This document shows positions 9,118 to 17,214 of a DNA stretch of 64,000 nucleotides, piece by piece. Source of the DNA: a bacterium (GTDB taxonomy: Bacteria > Vulcanimicrobiota > JABDET01). A model generated the notes under the pieces. The model was not told the DNA's origin. It did no database searches and saw nothing but the letters and a program-made list of their open reading frames with translations. How positions within the stretch are numbered: the stretch's first letter is position 1; the number at the start of each line of letters is the position of its first letter. The position numbers and the translations under genes are program-made. The stretch lies in contig JAKAVV010000006.1 of assembly GCA_021817145.1 (NCBI GenBank), positions 1 through 64,000 of the forward strand, in the 5' to 3' direction.

Positions 9118-9924
9118 TTACTTTGTTAGAATTGGATTCACAATATCCAGAGCAGGATAGCACTCGCAGCTATTGCTCATATCAGTGGTTACGATTTCAA
9201 GGGTGCGAACCCCTTGAATTGGGACAGTTACATTTACAGGGGAGCTAGAGGAGTTTACCTGAACTGTTTTCAAGGTTCTGCCATCCCCTAAAAACGAAAC
9301 GTTTACAACTGCTGCATGGTTGTTGTTATTCACACCCGTATGGTCATCCAGTCCAAGGGTTGTTTGAAGAGTGGTAAATCCGCGGTGATCCAGCCAGTAC
9401 TTAAGGGTTACTCCTCCTCCATTATAATCCTGGACAAAATATCCACTCCCATAAGTAACTCCATTGATATCCATAGGTGGGGTCCAATTTCCTGACAAAG
9501 CGCTTTGGATATTTGAGTCGCTTAATGGAAGCCATACTGAAGGAGCTGAGAAATAGTGGGCTTTTTCATTGTTCACCACCACAATCGTGTTCGCTGTTGT
9601 GTAGGCTTTAGCAGGCAGATTGGTGAGTGGAACCTGCTTGACAGCTTCAGGATTGGAGCTGTTTGCTGTCTCAGATGAGCTGGCTCCTTGACCCCTGCTG
9701 TCGGACAGTTCATATCCTCTGGAAGTATGGGCAATGCGCAGATTAAGGGCGCGCGCCATATCGGAAACAGGGGCATAAGCTTTCCCATTCAAGATAATCA
9801 CCTGGTTTGAGATGACAACTCCATTAAAAAAAAGCTTCATCCGGTTTGCGGCGTAAGCAGCGTATGCAGCAGCCAGAATGACAGCAGCAGCGAGTAAAAA
9901 CCCTTTCCATTTTATTTTTTTCAT
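9118..9924 (-). CDS. Secreted protein with copper-amine-oxidase-N-like and NPCBM-like domains
   Basis: A 268-residue exported protein. A signal peptide or anchor spans about 7-26. Residues about 30-75 (VVISNQVIILNGKAYAPVSDMARAL) resemble the copper amine oxidase N-terminal (stalk) repeat used by surface proteins. The C-terminal 150 residues resemble the NPCBM carbohydrate-binding fold: SALSGNWTPPMDINGVTYG, WLDHRGFTTL, a GLDDH motif and FLGDGRTLKTVQV. The same C-terminal domain occurs in the two tandem-duplicated genes upstream (12329-13222, 14592-15482). Its ATG overlaps the preceding stop by four bases. Confidence 0.78.
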   Translation of the reverse strand: MKKIKWKGFLLAAAVILAAAYAAYAANRMKLFFNGVVISNQVIILNGKAYAPVSDMARALNLRIAHTSRGYELSDSRGQGASSSETANSSNPEAVKQVPLTNLPAKAYTTANTIVVVNNEKAHYFSAPSVWLPLSDSNIQSALSGNWTPPMDINGVTYGSGYFVQDYNGGGVTLKYWLDHRGFTTLQTTLGLDDHTGVNNNNHAAVVNVSFLGDGRTLKTVQVNSSSSPVNVTVPIQGVRTLEIVTTDMSNSCECYPALDIVNPILTK

Positions 9925-10958
9925 TTTACTCCTCCTTTATTGATTTTTATTATTGGCTTGCTTTTCGGCAGTTTTTTTATTTTTTTTACTTTTCCAAATT
10001 TGACTTTTAAATGGTATAGGATTTCTCCTGAACCGGAAACTAGTTTGTCAGGATAGAATAGATTGGGGGTAGGGGATACCCCTTCAAAAGTCACAGTTGA
10101 GCCGGCTTTGAACTTGCACTCCGTTAGCCTGCCATTCTTTTTCTTGCATTTTAGCTTGAATTTTGGATCCGAGGGAGTAAACAGGGCATGCGTGATAAGA
10201 AAGCCGAAATTAATCTGGTGCTGCTCAGTCGTATAGAAATAAGGGCACCCCAGTGTTTCAGCTAAATTTGCATTTGCCGGATAAAGAGCGGCTGGAAGCT
10301 GTAAATTTCTCAAATTAATCACTGCGGTATAAAGCATTTTCCGCTTCAAATGACAAGGAGTGTAGATCCATTTACCACTTGGACTGGGTTCCTGACTTGG
10401 ATGTTCACCGTGAGCATCTACTGTTACGGGAAAATTAAAAATCAATATTCCAGAATAAGGATTATATATTCCAGGAATTTTCTTTTCTTTCCAAACAAAA
10501 TGCGCAGATAGATGTCCTGGATCCGGAGTGTCAAGCCCGACCTCTAATCCTAAAGTTTTCTTACCGGATATTGAAACAAGAGCAGGCTGGATGACATATC
10601 GTTTTTTCTTGCGCTTTTTTTGTTTCCCTTGAATCTTAATCATTCTATTGCCCATGGCTGTTTTTCCATCAGAATACTGAATCACTGCGAATATCTTATA
10701 AGAGCCGGGCTTTTTATAGATATGTCGAATGCTTATTCCGCTTCCACTGCTGCTGTCTCCAAAAATCCAGGTAACTCTCAAAATAGAAGCATTTGAGACA
10801 GAAGAGTTAGCTTTAAATGAAATTGATTCACCAGGTTTAGGGTGTTTCGGAATAAATGAAATTTGTACGGGCAAAAACTTGGCTTGAACTGTTGGTCTCC
10901 AGAATATTAAAAAGGAAAAAAAGACTGCGGAAATAAATGAAACCCATTTTTGCCTCAT
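9921..10958 (-). CDS. Secreted PKD-domain protein
   Basis: A 345-residue protein with a signal peptide (about 1-26). Residues about 30-112 form a PKD domain: ILRVTWIFGDSSSG, then HIYKKPGSYKIFAVIQYSDG. A basic linker (QGKQKKRKKKRY) follows, then a cysteine-containing domain I do not recognise, and a basic tail. PKD domains usually mediate extracellular protein or polysaccharide contacts. It lies 12 bases after the preceding operon gene and overlaps the next by four bases. Confidence 0.75.
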   Translation of the reverse strand: MRQKWVSFISAVFFSFLIFWRPTVQAKFLPVQISFIPKHPKPGESISFKANSSVSNASILRVTWIFGDSSSGSGISIRHIYKKPGSYKIFAVIQYSDGKTAMGNRMIKIQGKQKKRKKKRYVIQPALVSISGKKTLGLEVGLDTPDPGHLSAHFVWKEKKIPGIYNPYSGILIFNFPVTVDAHGEHPSQEPSPSGKWIYTPCHLKRKMLYTAVINLRNLQLPAALYPANANLAETLGCPYFYTTEQHQINFGFLITHALFTPSDPKFKLKCKKKNGRLTECKFKAGSTVTFEGVSPTPNLFYPDKLVSGSGEILYHLKVKFGKVKKIKKLPKSKPIIKINKGGVK

Positions 10959-10970
10959 GATCTTCCTCCT

Positions 10971-12305
10971 TCACTTAAGCGTAACAATCTGCGCGGCATT
11001 GGAATATGGGGTTCCACTTTCAAAGAGATTAATGCCCCCCCCTTTAACAGAAAAAACAGGAGCCTCAGCGATGTAGTAATAATAGACTCTCCCAGGGACG
11101 CCAGTCGGATCGGTAAAAGAATAAATCGGTAGTTTCTGGATGCAGTATGATTTAGAGATGTGTCCTGCCTTGTGGATACATCCTACTGGATTGGGCCATC
11201 CGTAAAGCACAAAATTGAAAGTTTTAATGCGGGCTTTAAAGGGATCCACTTTCCCTGCTCCCAGAAGAACTCTAGAGCGAACAATACCCAGGTTATATGC
11301 GCTGTGGTCAGACGGCATACCTGCAGGGGTAAAGAAAAGAACATTATTGGGAGAAAATCGAGCCTGCCCATCCAGAAAATACTCAACAGGGATAAATGCC
11401 CGCTGAGGAGTACTTCCAACATAAGGGGAGGGTTTAACGGATCCAGGAGCAAGAGTGAGATTGGCGACAGCGCCCCCTCCAGATAAAACATGAACAAAAA
11501 CACCTGGCTGCGGCTGGTTGAACTCTTGAGAAAACTTTGCGCGCATCGCCGGCGTCATAAACGGACTTTGCATCATGAAATTCCCATATGCTTGCATCAA
11601 TGGGTTTGTGTTTTGGGTTGTCAGGGTATATCCCGTTTTATCTGCCAACACATAGTAATCCCCAGGAGAAACAGGAATGGTTGCCTGCCCGTTTTTATCA
11701 GCTCGAAAAAAGGTTGAAAACCCGACATCCATATTGGGTCCAAATCTCTTGGATGGTTTAAATTTTGTCCCATACTGCCCTGATGGTGTATTCATCGTTT
11801 TCATGAGTAATGAAAATGGATTTTTCATCACGGTCACCATAGCATAAGGAACAGGACCAGCGCCGCTAAAAACATGGACAATAATGTTGGAATGGGAAGG
11901 TATAAGAGTGAAATCTAAATTTCCGATGACATTTCTGCCAAATTTCTGAAAATCCACGAGTGTTTTTTGAGAAAGATACCCTCTTTTTGAGACTTCGACA
12001 TAATATTTTTCATTGATAGGATGTTTCTTTTTAACGCACAGATTATTTTGTCCAACTCCAACCGCATAATTTCCATTCCCTGCAGAAAGGGCAAAACCCA
12101 TTCCGCACCCTTGATTCGCTTTTATCTTGTGTTTCTTGACCTTTGCCCCAATCACGAAAATTTTAGCCCCGCCAATCGGTTTTCCAGTGTCACCTGCTTT
12201 GATATTCCCTTCCACAAAAGCGGGCTGAAACCCGCCTGGAAAAGCATGAGCCATCATCGGAAAACATAAAACCATGAATAAAAGAAAAAAAATAAAATTT
12301 TTCAT
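10971..12305 (-). CDS. Secreted carboxypeptidase-regulatory-like protein, copy A
   Basis: A 444-residue exported protein. I start it at 12305 (ATG) because AGGAAG lies just upstream and a signal peptide follows immediately (MKNFIFFLLFMVLCFPMMAHA); the upstream 23 codons overlap the preceding gene. It contains two carboxypeptidase-regulatory-like/prealbumin-like beta domains (VEGNIKAGDTGKPIGGAKIFV; VHVFSGAGPVPYAMVTVMKNP) with the strand motif ATIPVSPGDYYVLADKTGY. It is a paralogue of the gene at 13234-14568, which has exactly the same length. Confidence 0.78.
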   Translation of the reverse strand: MKNFIFFLLFMVLCFPMMAHAFPGGFQPAFVEGNIKAGDTGKPIGGAKIFVIGAKVKKHKIKANQGCGMGFALSAGNGNYAVGVGQNNLCVKKKHPINEKYYVEVSKRGYLSQKTLVDFQKFGRNVIGNLDFTLIPSHSNIIVHVFSGAGPVPYAMVTVMKNPFSLLMKTMNTPSGQYGTKFKPSKRFGPNMDVGFSTFFRADKNGQATIPVSPGDYYVLADKTGYTLTTQNTNPLMQAYGNFMMQSPFMTPAMRAKFSQEFNQPQPGVFVHVLSGGGAVANLTLAPGSVKPSPYVGSTPQRAFIPVEYFLDGQARFSPNNVLFFTPAGMPSDHSAYNLGIVRSRVLLGAGKVDPFKARIKTFNFVLYGWPNPVGCIHKAGHISKSYCIQKLPIYSFTDPTGVPGRVYYYYIAEAPVFSVKGGGINLFESGTPYSNAAQIVTLK

Positions 12306-12328
12306 ATAATCTTCCTCAAGTATCTGCC

Positions 12329-13222
12329 TCATTTCTGAAGGCTCGGCTGGACAATATCCAGACTGGGGAAACAACTATGACAATTATCGGGCATTATCTT
12401 GATTTTTAGGGTATGAATCCCTGTAATCGGAACAGTTACTCTTATCGGATTGTTAGAAGAATCCACTTGAACTGTTTTTAAAATTCTTCCATTTCCTAAA
12501 AAAACAACTTTAAAAACTGCTTGATTATCATTATCCACATGGTCATCCAATCCAAGAGTGGTTGTCAGAGTTGTAAATCCGCGGTGATCCAGCCACCAGA
12601 CTAAAGACACTCTGCCTCCATTATAAGTTTGGAAGAAATATCCATGATTATAAGTCTGTCCATTGATATCCATGGGAGGGGTCCAATTTCCGCTCAAAGC
12701 ATTTTTAATTTTGGAGCGATCAATCGACTGCCAGAGAGTAGAAGGAGTATTGATAATATTTGCTTTTGCGTTATTGACCACCACAATAGAATTATAGTAG
12801 AGAATCGCTTTTGCGGGAATATCTGTGAGAGAAAGGGTCTGTGCTGCTCCATTTCCTTTGGTCCATGTGGAACCTTTAAATCCTCCGCTTTGACTGAGGA
12901 GTTTTAAAGTTCTGCCTCCTGCCTCAATCCTGACTGTTAAGGAGCCGTGATGCATGAAAGTTCCTTTAGGAACATCCACCCAGCTTCCTTTCACAAGATT
13001 TTCGTGGATTGAACCTGTAAAAATATTTGCCCATTCAGGGTGGGTTTGGCTTTTTTCTCCATACCAAAAGAGTTTATGCCCTACCTGTGTTATGTAATAA
13101 GTCCCTCCATCATTACAAGTCCAGGTTCCAGTTAGATTTTTTCTGGATCGCGCAAAACTGGCGGGACTAAACATGACTGAAAAAACAAAGAACAGCAGTA
13201 AAATTGAAAGAAGTTTTCTCAT
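12329..13222 (-). CDS. Secreted NPCBM-like protein, copy A
   Basis: A 297-residue exported protein with a signal peptide ending near SFARS (about 25). Residues about 28-110 form a small beta domain (GTWTCNDGGTYYITQVGHKLFWYGE ... KGSWVDVPKG) found in many uncharacterised exported proteins. Residues about 130-297 are an NPCBM-like sugar-binding domain (SALSGNWTPPMDI-type core, WWLDHRGFTTL, GLDDH). It is nearly identical to the gene at 14592-15482, so it arose by recent tandem duplication. It ends 23 bases before its operon partner. Confidence 0.8.
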   Translation of the reverse strand: MRKLLSILLLFFVFSVMFSPASFARSRKNLTGTWTCNDGGTYYITQVGHKLFWYGEKSQTHPEWANIFTGSIHENLVKGSWVDVPKGTFMHHGSLTVRIEAGGRTLKLLSQSGGFKGSTWTKGNGAAQTLSLTDIPAKAILYYNSIVVVNNAKANIINTPSTLWQSIDRSKIKNALSGNWTPPMDINGQTYNHGYFFQTYNGGRVSLVWWLDHRGFTTLTTTLGLDDHVDNDNQAVFKVVFLGNGRILKTVQVDSSNNPIRVTVPITGIHTLKIKIMPDNCHSCFPSLDIVQPSLQK

Positions 13223-13233
13223 TTTTTTCTCCT

Positions 13234-14568
13234 TTATTTAAGTGTAATAATCTTCACTGCATTGGAATAAGGTTTTCCGCTTATATTAAATGTATTGATT
13301 TTCTCCCCACCTGTTAACGAAGGGAGTGGAGCCTCGAAAATGTAGTAGTAATAACTTCTCCCAGGTGTTCCAGTTGGATCAGTAAAAGAATAAATATCAT
13401 TCACACAGTATTTGGGGGAGATGTGTCCTGGTTTATGGATGCATCCCGCTGGGCTTGCTGTGCCGTAAAACAGAAGGTCGAAACTTTTAAAGTGGGCTTT
13501 AAATGGATCCACTTTTCCCAATCCAAGAAGTATTCTAGATCGAACAATGAACCAGAGTGACCTATGCTTCTGACGCATGATGGATCGAGGAGTGAAGAAA
13601 AGAACATTATTGGGAGAAGATCTCGCATGCCCATCTAAAAAATACTCAACAGGAACAAATGGCACCTGGGGAGAACTTCGAACAAAAAGGGTGGGTGTGT
13701 TAGCCGTTAGATTTTTAGCAAGAGAAAGATTGGCAGTCACATCATCTCCCTGTACAACATGAACAAAAGCCCCTGGCTGCGGCTGGTTGAACTCTTGAGA
13801 AAACTGCGCGCGCACTGCTGGGTTCGTATATGGAAGCTGCATCATGAAATTCGCATATCCTTGCATCAGCGGGTTTGGGTTTTTGGTTGTCAGGGTATAT
13901 CCTGTTTTATCTGCCAATACATTGTAATCCCCAGGTGAAACAGGAATGGTGGCCCTTCCATTTTTGTCAGTCCGAAAAACGGTTGCAAGTCCTACTGCAA
14001 AATTGGGTCCAATTTTATGCGTGGGTTTAAATTTTGTCCCATACTGCCCTGATGGTGTATTCATCGTTTTCATGAGTAATGAAAATGGATTTTTCGTCAC
14101 GGTTACCATAGCATAAGGAATGGGGGCTCCTGCATCTGTTGTCACTTGAACAAGAATATTCGAATAGGACTTGACAAGAATAAAATTTAAATCAATGACA
14201 TTTGTGCCAAGCTTCTGGAAATCCACCAGTTTTTTCTGGGGAAGATATCCTCTTTTTGAAACTTCGACAAAATATTTTCCATTGATAGGGTGTTTCTTTT
14301 TAACGCACAGATTATTTTGTCCAACTCCAACCGCATAATTTCCACTCCCTGCAGAAAGGGCAAAACCCATTCCACACCCTGCATTCGGTTTTTTCTTACT
14401 TGCTCCAATGACCCAAATTTTAGCCCCGCCAATCGGTTCTCCCTTATCCCCTCCTGTGATATTTCCTTGCACATAAGCTTCGCTGAACCCGCCTGGAAAA
14501 GGGGAAGCATGAGCCATCATGGGAAAACATAAAACCATGAATAAAAGCAAAAAAATAAAATTTTTCAT
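13234..14568 (-). CDS. Secreted carboxypeptidase-regulatory-like protein, copy B
   Basis: A 444-residue paralogue of the gene at 10971-12305. The start at 14568 follows an AGGAGG site and opens directly into the signal peptide shared with copy A. The same two beta domains are present, and the NPFSLLMKTMNTPSGQYGTK stretch is identical in the two copies. Divergence is concentrated in the segment around residues 300-360 (the loop before the VPVEYFLDGHARSSPNNVLF stretch). It lies 11 bases before copy A of the NPCBM gene. Confidence 0.78.
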   Translation of the reverse strand: MKNFIFLLLFMVLCFPMMAHASPFPGGFSEAYVQGNITGGDKGEPIGGAKIWVIGASKKKPNAGCGMGFALSAGSGNYAVGVGQNNLCVKKKHPINGKYFVEVSKRGYLPQKKLVDFQKLGTNVIDLNFILVKSYSNILVQVTTDAGAPIPYAMVTVTKNPFSLLMKTMNTPSGQYGTKFKPTHKIGPNFAVGLATVFRTDKNGRATIPVSPGDYNVLADKTGYTLTTKNPNPLMQGYANFMMQLPYTNPAVRAQFSQEFNQPQPGAFVHVVQGDDVTANLSLAKNLTANTPTLFVRSSPQVPFVPVEYFLDGHARSSPNNVLFFTPRSIMRQKHRSLWFIVRSRILLGLGKVDPFKAHFKSFDLLFYGTASPAGCIHKPGHISPKYCVNDIYSFTDPTGTPGRSYYYYIFEAPLPSLTGGEKINTFNISGKPYSNAVKIITLK

Positions 14569-14591
14569 ATAATCCTCCTCGAGTATGCGCC

Positions 14592-15482
14592 TTATTTCTG
14601 AAGGATCGGCTGGACAATATCCAGAGCAGGGGCACAAGGACAATTATAGGAGATTATTTTGATTTTTAAAGTGTGAATCCCTGTAATCGGAACAGTTACT
14701 CTTATCGGATTGTTAGAAGAATTCACTTGAACTGTTTTTAAAATTCTTCCATTTCCTAAAAAAACAACTTTAAAAACTGCTTGATTATCATCACCTACAT
14801 GGTCATCCAATCCAAGAGTGGTTTTTAAAGTTTTGAATCCACGGTGATCCAGCCACCAGACTAAAGACGCACTGCCTCCATCATAAGTTTGGAAGAAATA
14901 TCCATGATTATAAGTCTGTCCATTGATATCCATGGGAGGGGTCCAATTTCCGCTCAAAGCATTTTTAATCTTAGAACGATCAATTGGCTGCCAGAGAGTA
15001 GAAGGAGTATTGAAAATATTTGCTTTTGCGTTATTGACCACCATAATAGAATTAACATGGAGAATCGCTTTTGCTGGAATATCTGTGAGAGAAATGGTCG
15101 GGATGGCTCCATTTCCCTTGGTCCATGTGGAACCTTTAAATCCCCCCTTTTGACTGAGGAGTTTTAAAGTTCTGCCTCCTGCCTCAATCCTGACTGTTAA
15201 GGAGCCGTGATGCATGAAAGTTCCTTTAGGAACATTTGACCAGCTTCCTTTCACAAGATTTCCGTGGATTGAACCTAAAAAAACATTTGCCCATTCAGGG
15301 TGGGTTTGGCTTTTTTCTCCATACCAAAAGAGTTTATGCCCAACCTGAGTTATGTAATAAGTCCCTCCATCATTACAGGTCCAGGTTCCAGTCAGATTTT
15401 TTCTGGATCGCGCAAAACTGGCGGGACTAAACACCAGAGAAAGAACAAAGAACAGCAGTAAAATTGAAAGAAGTTTTTTCAT
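14592..15482 (-). CDS. Secreted NPCBM-like protein, copy B (first gene of operon)
   Basis: A 296-residue paralogue of 12329-13222 with the same signal peptide, GTWTCNDGG beta domain and NPCBM-like C-terminus. AAGGAGGAAAAAC precedes the ATG. It is the most upstream of seven closely spaced minus-strand genes (gaps 23, 11, 23, 12, -4 and 1), so the operon promoter should lie just above 15482. The leader shares an identical 21-base block with the leader of the gene starting at 16928. Confidence 0.8.
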   Translation of the reverse strand: MKKLLSILLLFFVLSLVFSPASFARSRKNLTGTWTCNDGGTYYITQVGHKLFWYGEKSQTHPEWANVFLGSIHGNLVKGSWSNVPKGTFMHHGSLTVRIEAGGRTLKLLSQKGGFKGSTWTKGNGAIPTISLTDIPAKAILHVNSIMVVNNAKANIFNTPSTLWQPIDRSKIKNALSGNWTPPMDINGQTYNHGYFFQTYDGGSASLVWWLDHRGFKTLKTTLGLDDHVGDDNQAVFKVVFLGNGRILKTVQVNSSNNPIRVTVPITGIHTLKIKIISYNCPCAPALDIVQPILQK

Positions 15483-15530
15483 GTTTTTCCTCCTTAACGG
15501 GCGAATTAAGAGTTTAAATTCATGGCGAGG

Positions 15531-15551
15531 TTCTGGAATCCTGCTGAAAAA
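15531..15551. repeat. Leader block shared with 16988-17008
   Basis: A 21-base block here (TTCTGGAATCCTGCTGAAAAA on the plus strand) is repeated exactly at 16988-17008. Both lie about 50-65 bases upstream of minus-strand secreted-protein genes (starts 15482 and 16928). It may be part of a shared promoter/leader or a duplication scar. Confidence 0.6.
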
Positions 15552-15580
15552 CTTGAATTGGGGCAGTTACATTCGTTACA

Positions 15581-15649
15581 TTAATGATTTGTTCTCTTCC
15601 ACCTATCATTAAGTATAGGTTGTCATAATTTTGTATTTTAGTTAACTAT
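15581..15649 (-). pseudogene. 5-prime scrap of a DUF4143 ATPase gene
   Basis: About 69 bases match 18476-18544 at roughly 85-90%, that is, the first nine codons and the immediate upstream DNA of the intact ATPase gene at 17215-18504. The rest of this ATPase copy is absent. It marks the left member of a decayed tandem duplication. Confidence 0.75.
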
Positions 15650-15698
15650 TGAATTGCTTTTTTTAAGATAACTTTAAAAACAGCTTGATTAGTATTGT

Positions 15699-16928
15699 TT
15701 ATATAGCAGGGGTGGGCTGCTGAAACAACTTTTTCGGCGCGGGAAGATTCACTTTTATTTTTTTAAAGATGTATTTCACCTCGGCAGGGGTCGCAGCAGC
15801 GGGATTGTTCACTTCATCGATCATTTCAGAAGGAAATTTCACCCCATCCACTGTTTTCCAGGTCTTGACTTTGAGCATCTCTCTTCCAGGGTCTGTATTA
15901 TCCCCGATCTGAACTTTGTCCGGAAGGAATGTTTTTTTATTGATGTAAGCTGTTATTGGTTCTCCTCCATCCGGGTTCATTTTTAGAAGATATTCAGTTC
16001 CGCCTGTGGGTTGATAACTTACTTTCCCTGGAATGCCTCCTGAGGTCAAATATGCAAAAGTCTGCCAGTAGATCCATGAGATTCTACGTTCCAGGTCTGG
16101 TCCTGACATTTGACCTGTGCTGGTGCTTCCACTGGAGGTTCCAATAAGCCCTTGATCCCCTGCCAGCATCCATCCTTGAGGGGAATCGGACGCAATCGTA
16201 ATCAAGCATTTTCCAGGATGTTTCCCAACAACAGTAAAAGAACCCTCCCCTCCTGTTACAGAAGAGGGGGTAATTTTTGCAATTCCGTTACAGGTATCGC
16301 TTTCAAAAAGGGTTCCCGTAAAATTCTCTTCTCGAGCCTGGAAAATAGAACGAGGTAATGCATTCGTATGGAACTTGTAATAACCCAGATTAAACTTAAT
16401 GGAGAATAGATTTACACAGAGAGGATTTGGTGATTTTGAGCAGTTGCCTCCAGGCGCTGGCAGCCAATATTGACTTGAAGAAGTTACTGTCACTGGTATC
16501 TTGACAGTTTGCTGTCCATTGGAAAGAACCACTAAAATAGGGGGCGCAAACATGGCAGTTGATCGAACTTCAGCCCGGGCATTCCCATCAGAAGTCATCC
16601 ATTCTTTCGCCTCGGTGTTTCCCATAGATAATTGCAGAACCTGCCCGCCAGAAGGGTTTCCAACATTGACCTGGATTTTTCCGAACTTAAAATAAAGGGT
16701 TTTGATTTTCTGGATGCTGCCCAATCCGCCAAGAGCGTCTGCCATTTTTTTGAGAAGAAGAGGAGTGGTCATTTTGATGTAAGTCTGTTTTTTGAGAGTT
16801 GATTTTTTGGATGTCTGAGCTTTTGCGCTGCCGCCTGTGACTGGAGTTTTTGCAAAAAGAACGCCTGTCAGAAGAATTCCCGCAAGAATAAAAAAGAAAA
16901 ATTTTCTTGCTGAGAATACTTTTTTCAT
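15699..16928 (-). CDS. Secreted protein with LolA/LppX-like C-terminal region
   Basis: A 409-residue exported protein with a signal peptide (about 10-27, AGILLTGVLFAKT). It then has KKMADALGGLGSIQKIKTLYF, typical of the start of outer-membrane lipoprotein-sorting (LolA-like) folds, and a C-terminal KVKTWKTVDGVKFPSEMID segment common in the same superfamily. The middle (about 150-260) is a cysteine-containing insertion (CSKSPNPLC, DTCNG, GKCLI). Substrate is unknown. A 52-base scrap of its 3-prime end recurs at 18552-18603. Confidence 0.7.
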   Translation of the reverse strand: MKKVFSARKFFFFILAGILLTGVLFAKTPVTGGSAKAQTSKKSTLKKQTYIKMTTPLLLKKMADALGGLGSIQKIKTLYFKFGKIQVNVGNPSGGQVLQLSMGNTEAKEWMTSDGNARAEVRSTAMFAPPILVVLSNGQQTVKIPVTVTSSSQYWLPAPGGNCSKSPNPLCVNLFSIKFNLGYYKFHTNALPRSIFQAREENFTGTLFESDTCNGIAKITPSSVTGGEGSFTVVGKHPGKCLITIASDSPQGWMLAGDQGLIGTSSGSTSTGQMSGPDLERRISWIYWQTFAYLTSGGIPGKVSYQPTGGTEYLLKMNPDGGEPITAYINKKTFLPDKVQIGDNTDPGREMLKVKTWKTVDGVKFPSEMIDEVNNPAAATPAEVKYIFKKIKVNLPAPKKLFQQPTPAI

Positions 16929-17016
16929 CGCTTTGTTCTCCTTAAAGGTTAATTCGACGAATTTAAGAGGATAAATTCATTGGAAAGTTCTGGAATCCTG
17001 CTGAAAAATCACTGCC

Positions 17017-17087
17017 CTTGCCACTTTGCCTGTAGAAGTGGATTTAATGGTTTATTCTCCAGAAGAGATTAAAGAGTGGAGTAATGT
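17017..17087 (+). pseudogene. MNT nucleotidyltransferase fragment, copy 1
   Basis: Seventy-one bases identical to 18709-18779. The frame encodes LATLPVEVDLMVYSPEEIKE and the next few residues, the C-terminal part of a minimal nucleotidyltransferase. The 3-prime end is truncated here and replaced by unrelated DNA. The rest of 16929-17214 holds the leader block at 16988-17008 and otherwise nothing I recognise. Confidence 0.7.
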
Positions 17088-17214
17088 GCATACCTTCTGC
17101 AGCATTTCCAGCTAATATGCATAGACCCTTCTGGATTTTGTTGAATGATTATGAACACAGTGTGTGCTTAAGCAGTCAGAGATGGCAGAATATTTTAGCT
17201 GCTTTCTTGCTGGT

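Larger units (their letters stand above)
10971..15482. repeat. 2.26-kb tandem gene-pair duplication
   Basis: The units 10971-13222 and 13234-15482 each hold a CarboxypepD_reg-like gene followed on the upstream side by an NPCBM-like gene. Start-to-start distance between the NPCBM copies is 2260 bases. Gene lengths (444/444 and 297/296 residues), intergenic distances (23/23) and long stretches of identical DNA agree between units, so this is a direct duplication that has begun to diverge, mostly in the CarboxypepD-like partner. Confidence 0.92.
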
